Assembly: GCA_004194705.1 (NCBI GenBank)
Contig: SADC01000060.1
Location: forward strand, 186,001-250,000
Source of the DNA: Ditylenchus dipsaci
Taxonomy: Eukaryota; Nematoda; Chromadorea; Rhabditida; Anguinidae
Length of the DNA stretch: 64,000 nucleotides
Direction: 5' to 3'
Shown here: positions 56,862 through 64,000 of the stretch, piece after piece
Layout: each line of letters starts with the position of its first letter
How positions within the stretch are numbered: the stretch's first letter is position 1
Translations under genes and position numbers: made by a program
The notes under the pieces: generated by a model
What the model saw: the letters and a program-made list of their open reading frames with translations, nothing else
Told to the model about the DNA's origin: nothing
Databases searched by the model: none

Positions 56862-57611
56862 GTCTATCGAAGAGAGCCGTATTCCATTCAAGAAATACAG
56901 CCCAGTTCACGAAAGTGCTTGCGAAGTACTATATGGGACAACTACATCGAAGAAAAGGATATTCATGGCAACAAGCTGATGAAATGCAAATGGAGATGGA
57001 AGATAGAATTTAGATGGAAGGCCCTGTTTAAACGCCACTGTCAAGTATCGCTAGGTTAGGTATCGCAAGATCACAAGTGCTTTCGCAGAGGTCCTGTCCG
57101 TTCCGTCGATTCCAGATAACCTGTTCCGCAACGTTAGCTATAAACGTTAGCTGTCTTGAGTTCGATCCGATTTTCATGGTCGCTGCGATGCTCTATCCAA
57201 ACACTGCTTTCCAGCTTACCGATGAAAATTACCAAATTGCTGTCAGCTCTGTTAAGAAAATGGCTGTGGCTGATGAAGATGGCTGAATATGCAACAGAGC
57301 AAAGAAGTCGAAGAAAGCAGAACAAACCGGATGGAGGGCACGCCTGGTTGTCACAAATTCTGCAAAGTGTGGTCGGCATAAACCCGTTTGGCAAATCAAA
57401 AATCGATGCTCTGAAGTATTGATCCAGCCTCATTGACACGGTTTGTTCCTGACATATTGTGATTATTTAAATATTCTGTATATTATTGACTTGTTTTCAG
57501 GATGCGAGTCCTGTAGCTAAGCTAGCGTTGTTAGTTCTGTCTGTACCTATTTCAAACGCACCGATCAAAAGTGTTTTTTTACGGGCTGGATTAGCAACTG
57601 CAAGTCACTGA
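56862..57611 (+). pseudogene. hAT-transposase-like gene remnant (C-terminal half)
   Basis: Exon pieces: 56862 onward (MSIEESRIPFKKYSPVHE), about 57077-57284 in which FDPIFMVAAMLYPNTAFQLT and ENYQIAVSSVKKMAV resemble the hAT 'LDPRTK...' region, and 57501-57611 (acceptor TTTTCAG) reading SPVAKLALLVLSVPISNAP then IKSVFLRAGLATASH and stop. The last piece is the hAT C-terminal dimerisation motif (P.LA..+L..P.S.AP.ERVFS.AG). The Glu-Arg of the usual ERVFS is replaced by Ile-Lys. Frames shift between pieces. It could be a decayed hAT transposase or a former domesticated gene. The hAT-like MITE 57899-58433 lies 300 bp downstream. Confidence 0.6.
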
Positions 57612-57898
57612 AACAGAACCAATTTAGATTTGCTGAATTCACAACTGTTTATATATTGCAATCGTCATATCTAGATATGTTGTTGTGAACCTTTGTTTCT
57701 TGATATAAAAGTGTATGGTGTTACTAGACAAGTCACTGTGAGTTCGTTGCCATGTGGAGGATATTTAGCAAGCTAGAAACCATTTTAAGTCTGAAACACG
57801 TTTTTCTAATCAAATTTGAGGAGTTTTTTTATTTCCAGCGAAATTAGCTTGAAAAGCTAATAAACACTTTCGGGCGTTTTGAAAAGCCGTGCCGCACG

Positions 57899-58433
57899 CA
57901 GTGTTTTCATAATTCACACTGACAGTGACACTGACATTGAAACTGACATTGACACTGACATGTCAGTTTAGCAAACTGACATTTTTTAAAAGTGGTCGTG
58001 GACATTAGAAAAGTTGTCTTTTCGAAATTCTGTAAAGTGCGTTAGACAGCTGACGAATTTCTGATTGAGAAAGGTGTTATCAGAGTTTTAACCTGTCTTT
58101 GAAAAAAAAGTGTGAAAAAGTAAGTGTCAGTTTCATTTTTAATGTCAGTTTAGCAAAAAAGAGCCTAAACTGACACTGACATTTTTTTTTGCTAAACTGA
58201 CATTAAAAATGAAACTGACACTTATTTTTTCCGGCTTTTTTTTATAGGCGGGTCGGAAATGTGATAACACCTTTCTCAATCAGAATTTCGTCAGCTTTCT
58301 AACGCAATTTACAGACTTTCGAAAAGACAAGTTTTTTCATGTCTATGACCACTGTTAAAAAATGTCAGTTTGCTAAACTGACATGTCAGTGTCAATGTCA
58401 GTGTCACTGTTAGTGTGAATTATGAAAATACTG
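57899..58433. mobile_element. hAT-like palindromic MITE with TGACACTGACA repeats
   Basis: Ends CAGTGTTTTCATAATTCACA and ...GTGAATTATGAAAATACTG, 8-bp TSD GCCGCACG at 57891-57898 and 58434-58441. Subterminal arrays of ACTGACATTGACACTGACA and a palindromic interior. Confidence 0.85.
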
Positions 58434-58658
58434 GCCGCACGGCCCATGCGTGCGTTTCAAAAAGTTAAGGCGGGACTTAGACACCGTATTAGTAAAACAG
58501 CTTTTGAAATATTGATATGTTGAATTGATATATAATTGATATTGAAAATCTCGCGACCAGCCCTGAGCACAGAAAAAGGGGAGGGCCAGCAATTTTTTTT
58601 TTAATTCCCACGCATTTTAGCATTCTTGTTTCTTGCGCCGTAAAATTTTTTACGAGTA

Positions 58659-59590
58659 CAGTGCGTTTCCTAATGATACGACACCCCCCATTTTCTTGTA
58701 AAAACATTATTTTTTTGTTTAGTTAGTTTATATTTTGTATCTATCATGTAGAAAACCGCAAAAAATCGCATTTCACCTAATAAATGGTGTTTTTTTTTTC
58801 AAATAGGAAAAATATGTTGCCAAAAAGGCAAAAAATCAGCATAAATACTGACTTTTCTTAAAAGTTTCAATATCAAAATGTACCAGTTTATGCACTTTTT
58901 GAAAGCTAAATAATTTCTCCACAAAATGACATGTCAGCCATTTTCAAAGGATTGCACAGAGCTGAGAAACGGTTGGTTGAAGTTGAAAGAAGTGAAAATG
59001 TCCCAAAATAAGGCAAACATAGAGGTTTTTTACTTTTTCTAACTTCAACCGTCCTTTTCTCAGCTCTGTGCAATCCTTTGGAAATGGCTGACATGTCGTT
59101 TTGTGAAGAAATTATTTAGCTTTCAAAAAGTGCATCAACTGGTACATTTTGATATTGAAACTTTTAAGAAAAGTCAGTATTTATGTGATCAAATAACCAT
59201 TTTCTTTAGATTTACTTTGATTTTGACTAGAAATCGACACTTTTTTTTGTTGATGGTCATAACTTTTTTAGTAATAATCAAAAAGAATGATTTGACCTAC
59301 CAAATTGTAGCTGAGATTCAGGGCTTACATTGTAAATCTGTTTTTGATGCGAATGGTTATGCTATAGGACCAATAAACGTGTTTTCACGAAAATGTCGTA
59401 TCATTATGAAACGCTGATTTTTTGCCTTTTCGGCAACATATTTTTCCTGTTTGAAAAAAAACACCATTTATTGGGTGAAATGCAATTTTTTGCGGTTTTC
59501 TACATGATAGATACAAAACATAAACTAACTAAACAAAAAATAATGTTTTTTCAAGAAAATGGGGGTGTCGTATCATTATGAAACGCACTG
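58659..59590. mobile_element. Tc1/mariner-like full-length palindrome
   Basis: CAGTGCGTTTCCTAATGATA and ...TATCATTATGAAACGCACTG with TA on both sides. The arms pair almost through to the centre (CAAAATGACATGTCAGCCAT against ATGGCTGACATGTCGTTTTG). Short open frames on either strand are arm translations. Confidence 0.85.
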
Positions 59591-59794
59591 TATGTCTGAT
59601 TAATTTTTTGTACTATTCAAAGTCCCAACAATATGCTAGCCATTTTTGTGTCACATCTAAATATTTTTTTTCGCCGAAGCAATACAGTACGTTGGGAGTA
59701 ACAGACGAAGAAAGAAGTTAATTTTACATAAGTTTTAGAAAAAAATAGGATTCGATATTTATTGCTTTTCGGTAATATATCATTGACAGGAGAA

Positions 59795-60211
59795 TGGCAC
59801 TTTTTATACTCCGGCAAACCGTTTGCTGCAAACCTTTTTGTTTTTAGCTAATTATTTTCCAAAAGTCGTCCAATTTTAATCCTGTCAACGGATTCATAAG
59901 TAAATCGACCCTGCTCTACAACTTTCTCTCTGGTGTCAACATCCATTTTCGTCACCAAAATCGAGATACGGCATAGTTTGGAGGTAGTTTGAAGGGTTTG
60001 CCGGCAAACCCTTCAAACTACCTCCAAACTATGCCGTATCTCGATTTTGGTGACGAAAATGGATGTTGACACCAGAGAGAAAGTTGTAGAGCAGGGTCGA
60101 TTTACTTATGAATCCGTTGACAGGATTAAAATTGGACGACTTTTGGAAAAATAATTAGCTAAAAACAAAAAAGGTTTGCAGCAACGGTTTGCCGGAGTAT
60201 AAAAAGTGCCA
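59795..60211. mobile_element. 417-bp near-perfect palindrome
   Basis: TGGCACTTTTTATACTCCGG to CCGGAGTATAAAAAGTGCCA, centred at about 60003 (GGGTTTGCCGGCAAACCC). Arms differ by very few bases, implying recent formation or gene conversion. One arm end is also found at 20693-20710. Confidence 0.85.
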
Positions 60212-60327
60212 ATATAAATACCAGAGCTAATACCGTGCATACCAGAGCTTCTTTACGCGGTAGGCCCTAGTCAACAAAATTATGTTCAAATTCCATCTTT
60301 TTAGGGTATTTGGGTACCCTTTTACGG

Positions 60328-60624
60328 AGAGGAGAAGAATGGGCCATTTCAAATTGGGCCAATTCAATTTGGGCCATTTTCAAATTGGGCAATTTCAAAT
60401 TGCGCCAATGCAAATTGCGCCATTTCAAATTGGGCAAAGTTCAAATTGGGCCAATGCAAATTAGGCCAATTTCAAATTTGGTCAATTCAAATTGCGCCAA
60501 CTTATTGGCAATTTTTTAACTGTTGTTTGATTCAAAATCGTGGCCCATTTTGAAATTTGCCCAATTTGCATTGGACCAATTTTGAAAATGGCCCAATTTG
60601 AAATGGCCCATTCTTCTCCTCCCT
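60328..60624. mobile_element. Mutator-like MITE, CAAATTGGGCCA termini
   Basis: Ends AGAGGAGAAGAATGGGCC and (reverse complement) AGGGAGGAGAAGAATGGGCC; arrays of TTTCAAATTGGGCCAA units inverted at the middle. The 9-bp TSD CTTTTACGG is at 60319-60327 and 60625-60633. It sits in a fragment of the core-repeat flank (60219-60310). Confidence 0.85.
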
Positions 60625-60727
60625 CTTTTACGGTGGTTTACCTTGGTGACCCAGGAAAAAAGTCAAATTTTCGGTCAATTTTTTTTCAATACTGGCTTTC
60701 CGCCACCTAAGGTATTCATACTCATAT

Positions 60728-61001
60728 ACCGTATTTTCTCTAATTATAGACCCATCTCTAATTATAGACCTCCCTCGACTTTGAGGGTCTGTATCTCGTC
60801 GCAGAGTGAACATTTTGCAGATCTGTTCTTTGCGTTTTCTTAATTGCGTTTCTTCTTTGTGTTCTCCCACGAGCTCTGCCGATCCCGATTTTTAGATTTT
60901 GGTTGAGCACCAGAAAATATCGAGGTCGACTTCGAAATTTTCTGATTTTCGAAGGGTTGAAAAATTATAGAACCGGGTCTATAATTAGAGAAAATACGGT
61001 A
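60728..61001. mobile_element. Inverted-repeat element, AC(C)GTATTTTCTCTAATTA ends
   Basis: ACCGTATTTTCTCTAATTAT and ATAATTAGAGAAAATACGGT are inverted. The interior has CCTCGACTTTGAGGGTCTGT. Relatives, more diverged: 47510-47760 and 51355-51600 (CCGTATTTCCTCTAAGTA). The small open frames are incidental. Confidence 0.7.
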
Positions 61002-61171
61002 GCCCTATTTCAGTGTAATCGCTTGACTAATAGCACGCGGACAACTTCATTTCACCTATCAGATAAAACTTCAAACTTTTTTCGATCCCTTACGGAGATA
61101 ATTAATAGTAGCACGCAAAGTGTAGCGAAATAAAAAAGACAATGAAATGTAGAGAAATTTCCGCTAAAGTC

Positions 61172-61338
61172 TAGTATACACCCTTCACTCAAGTCTAGTA
61201 TACACCCTTCAGTCAAATTAGCTTGGGGACCAAGGCAAATTTTTTTAAAATTAAAAATTTAAAAAATTTGCCTTGGTCCCCCAAGCTAATTTGACTAAAG
61301 GGTGTATACTAGACTGAGTGAAGGGTGTATAATAGAAC
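61172..61338. repeat. Perfect hairpin of GTATACACCCTTCA and CCTTGGTCCCC motifs
   Basis: CTAGTATACACCCTTCACTC...AGTCAAATTAGCTTGGGGAC folds on GTCCCCCAAGCTAATTTGAC...GGGTGTATA. It shares CTTGGGGACCAAGGCAAA with the foldbacks at 10310, 33175 and 54045. Confidence 0.75.
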
Positions 61339-61832
61339 TGATCCGAAATTACAATTTAGGATTGAAAATATTGAATTTTTGAATAGGGGCCCAAATGCGG
61401 TGGGCCCAAATGCGTGTCAACAACAGTGCTGCTCTCCTACGGCAAAACATCACATAACTACACACGTACTTAATATTTAGGCCTTTATTGACAGATACAT
61501 TTACACACCTACAAGGCATATTCCCTTTACATAAACAATGGTGGCTACACAGTAATCACCGGTACGTGACAATTCATCCTCAGGGACAATTCATCCTCAC
61601 TTGGGAAACGGGACGATTCATCCTCACTTGTATAAACGGGACGATTCATCCTCACTATTAAAAAGGGCCGATTCATCCTCACTCGTCAAAAAGAGACGAT
61701 TCATCCTCACTCGTCAAAACGGGACAATTCATCCTCACTATTTAAAAGGGCTGATTCTCATTCCTTTTGAAAAAGGGACTCCAGATGTCTTTAGTAAGGG
61801 CTCTTTACTGCCTTGATAATAAATTTGTAATA

Positions 61833-61934
61833 CAGTCGAGTCTCGATTTAACGTACCCCCAATTTAACGTACCTTCGATTTAACGTACCCCTAGGGCCGG
61901 TCCCCAGGGGGTACGTTAAATCGAGACTCGACTG
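61833..61934. mobile_element. 102-bp pogo-like MITE
   Basis: CAGTCGAGTCTCGATTTAAC and GTTAAATCGAGACTCGACTG, TA on both sides, with an internal GGTACGTTAAAT / ATTTAACGTACC repeat. Confidence 0.85.
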
Positions 61935-62028
61935 TAGTTCATTGTCAAATATATTTTATTAGCGCTAGGTCCAAGTCTAGGAGATAGTGCCACCCGCAAG
62001 ATGGTACGCAGAGTCCGCATTGCCAATT

Positions 62029-62158
62029 GAATTCCCGCCGTTGAATCAGCCAGGGTGGAGGATGTCGACATTCCAGGAGCATGTCAGATATACCAGGATG
62101 GTGCCGGTCGTGAAGAGCTGTTCTTTTTAGGCGATTCAGGTGAAAATGATTCGGAGAG
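62029..62158 (+). pseudogene. Coding-like exon inside a MULE
   Basis: Open frame IPAVESARVEDVDIPGACQI, YQDGAGREELFFLGDSGEN, DSE ending at donor GAG|GTGAGT. It is acidic near the end. Not recognised; a captured host exon or the start of a transposon gene. Confidence 0.35.
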
Positions 62159-62934
62159 GTGAGTTTAAATTATTATTTTGAGTTCAATCATAATGATGAT
62201 TCAAGAATATTGGCCAAAGTACACTAACGTTATGACTCTGGTCTTATGGCATATATTCGAGGGCTAGCTTACAATATAGTGATGGATTAGTAAACGTTGA
62301 AAAAATTTGTTTGTTTGCTCGTGTTATTCTTTGGTGAAAATAAAAATTGTTTGCTGATAATGATGATCGAGGGTAACATGCATTTATTGTAACATCATTA
62401 TGAGAATGACTCGCTTATAATAGGTTGGTGAATACCTTATTTTATTTCAACAGAGAAACAGTCTTCGAACATCAACAGTCTTTTTAATGATCAGTCTCTA
62501 TAAAAGCAGTGTCCCTTTAGACCCAAACTCGCCCCTTTTTCATAAGGGAAGATGGATCGCGCCTTTTTTTATAAATGAGGACAAATTGCCCTATTTACAC
62601 AAGTGAGGATGAATCGTCCCTTTTTGACGAGTGAGGATGAATCGTCCCTGAGTGAGGATGAATCGTCCGTTTTTACCAAGTGAGGATGAATTGTCCCTTT
62701 TTAACAAGTGAGGATGAATCGTCCCTCTTTACCAAGTGAGGATGAATCGTCTTTTTCCCCAACTGAGGATGAATTGTCCCTTTTTACCGAGTGAGGATGA
62801 ATCGTCCCTTTTTCCCAAGTGAGGATGAATCGTCCCTTTTAGATAGTGAGGATGAATCGTCCGTGTCCGGTAATCACACCATTTACAAGAATATTACTGT
62901 GGATATTTGTATGAAGAGAATTTTCTAGACTGCT

Positions 62935-63807
62935 TCATTGATTCTCCAAGCTGACGTATGGATCCATTCTCTTCCGCAGGCGAGGCTGGCGCTTGGCTGA
63001 AGGAAGCGGCTGCTTTTCTGGCTCAGGCTTATCCACCAACTTGTTTGCTTCCAGACTAGAGACGTAATCGTCGTAATCCTTCTGGAAACAAGGCACATTC
63101 TTGTGGACGAAGGCGTTGGCTTCTGTTATTCGACTGATGTCTCTTCCACACACTTGTTTCGCTGGGCACTGCGCTCCATTGTATTCGGCTCCTTCGTCTT
63201 GCAGGTACTGGCCGGCGTCTTGTAGTCTTCGATCTTGGAAAGGTCGGCGAAAACAGCAGACTTGCCTTTCTTGCACTTCTTGTGCATCGGAGGCAATGGT
63301 CCAAACTTCTCAACTGTTTCTTTGACCTTATTAGCAGCTCTCTTCTTGGATGGCTCCTCCTGCTTCTTGCTGTTGATGACGACCTTCGGCTGTGCCTTTT
63401 CCTTCTTTTTACTGCTGACAACGACCTTTGGCGACGGGATTTCTGTTTCCTCAGTTGGACAAGAATCAAGCTTTAGAACTTCCTTAAAAATCGGTTTGCT
63501 GAAGATTCAAAGATGTGATCAGAACATGGTCATAGAGACAAAATTTTACCTAGGCTTCGTATCCGGCGTAGGCTTCGGCTGAGTCGTCTTCACATGAGTG
63601 TTCGAGATAACCGTCACCTTCGGCCTGAAAAACGGACAATTAAAACAATATTAGAAAACAAGAATCGCGTACATGTCTGGAGAGTCTTTCGGCTTCATCC
63701 CTTGAGTAGGCAGCACCTTGACATCTGTTGGAGCAGCTGGCATAGAATTCTTCTGTCTGTGCTTCCACAAACACCACAGTCCAAAACCAATGGCAGTAAG
63801 CAAAATC
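62935..63807 (-). CDS. Single-pass membrane protein, Lys-rich, 5' end missing
   Basis: Family not recognised. Three - strand exons: 63673-63807 (ILLTAIGFGLWCLWKHRQKN, one membrane helix followed by basic residues, then MPAAPTDVKVLPTQGMKPK), 63550-63624 (PKVTVISNTHVKTTQPKPT), and 62935-63498 (KPIFKEVLKLDSCPTEETE, SKKKEKAQPKVVINSKKQE, KKCKKGKSAVFADLSKIEDY; after a 1-nt frame change, CPAKQVCGRDISRITEANAF, VHKNVPCFQKDYDDYVSSLE, RLRKRMDPYVSLENQ and stop at 62935). Junction phases agree. The predicted topology is a short lumenal/extracellular N-terminus, helix, and a long charged cytoplasmic tail. Upstream of the first exon (acceptor GGTTTTAG) the sequence enters a transposon terminus at about 63855, so the real first exon lies beyond an insertion or outside the window. 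Confidence 0.6.
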
Positions 63808-63854
63808 CTAAAACCGAAAAGATTAAAAACAGGACTCGATAACTGATTAAATGG

Positions 63855-64000
63855 TTACTACTCATATGGCCGCAACTCATTTGGCCGCACTCATTTGGCC
63901 GCACTCATTTGGCCGCAACTCATTTGCCGCAACTCATTTGGCCGCACCTCATTTGGCCGCCATTTCCAATTTTTATAAGAAAATTACCACTGCTCTTAAT
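63855..64000. repeat. GCAACTCATTTGGCC minisatellite, transposon terminus at window edge
   Basis: Seven units of CGCAACTCATTTGGC ending GGCCGCCATTTCC. Inverted relative of 1931-1990. It lies next to the 5' side of the gene at 62935-63807, probably in an intron. Confidence 0.7.

Larger units (their letters stand above)
61560..62869. mobile_element. Mutator-like element, GGACGATTCATCCTCACT termini
   Basis: Seven GGACGATTCATCCTCACTTG units (61568-61760) face eleven inverted AGTGAGGATGAATCGTCC units (62560-62865). Ends CGGTACGTGACAATTCATCC and (reverse complement) CGGACACGGACGATTCATCC. GTAATCAC (8 bp) is duplicated at 61552-61559 and 62870-62877. It contains a pogo-like MITE (61833-61934) and one coding-like exon (62029-62158). 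Confidence 0.85.

Noticed and set aside
63101..63582. + strand open frames opposite the right-edge gene
   Set aside because: The - strand has consistent splice phases and a membrane-protein layout; the + frames are its antisense.

Overview
The window is eukaryotic nuclear DNA from a small invertebrate, most likely a nematode. Introns are short (about 40-60 nt) with GTAAGT-like donors and TTTYAG acceptors, there is a cytosolic tRNA gene, and the two well-preserved genes are a two-finger GATA factor (ELT-1-like) and ZFR. The species cannot be named from the sequence. No rRNA, CRISPR array or bacterial or plasmid feature was seen.

Layout. 1-21.2 kb is dense in DNA transposons and foldback elements. 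21.5-25.0 kb holds a roughly 20-exon ZFR homologue on the + strand. 26-31.2 kb has exons of an unrecognised gene family, cut by nested transposons at 27.6-30.8 kb. 31.5-34 kb is foldback elements and 34-42.5 kb is mostly unique non-coding DNA. The GATA gene occupies 42.6-52.65 kb on the + strand, with one intron carrying a 2.3-kb transposon. 53-62.9 kb returns to transposons, with a tRNA-Gln gene and a hAT-transposase-like gene remnant. A 3-exon membrane-protein gene on the - strand lies at the right edge and runs into another transposon end.

The main discovery is a class of Mutator-like (MULE) elements. Their terminal inverted repeats are short tandem minisatellites (for example GGCCATAAAATACTG, CATTTCGCGCC, GAATTCATCAAC, GATTGGGTACAGC), inverted at the two ends. 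Flanking 9-bp target-site duplications (TSDs) can be read by eye at 2147-4069, 6759-8063, 14511-16891, 27566-30843 (9-10 bp), 27829-29967, 28866-29716, 30124-30553, 46998-49327 and 60328-60624; 61560-62869 has an 8-bp one. Several carry coding DNA: a broken MULE transposase upstream of a Ulp1/SENP-type cysteine protease (15.5-16.8 kb), a SWIM zinc finger with a GRPRK tail (7.1-7.5 kb), and half a Ulp1 domain followed by a captured four-exon PRA1/ARL6IP5-family gene (48.1-49.0 kb). The last of these sits inside a GATA-gene intron.

Other mobile DNA includes pogo-like, Tc1/mariner-like and hAT-like palindromic elements, and a recurrent palindromic core (TGCGCATCTCAA...CCCCTGCGCC...) found in at least seven otherwise different foldbacks. 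Both host genes carry 1-2 nt frameshifts and homopolymer lengths vary widely, so small indels in the assembly are likely. Frameshifts here should not by themselves be read as pseudogenes.
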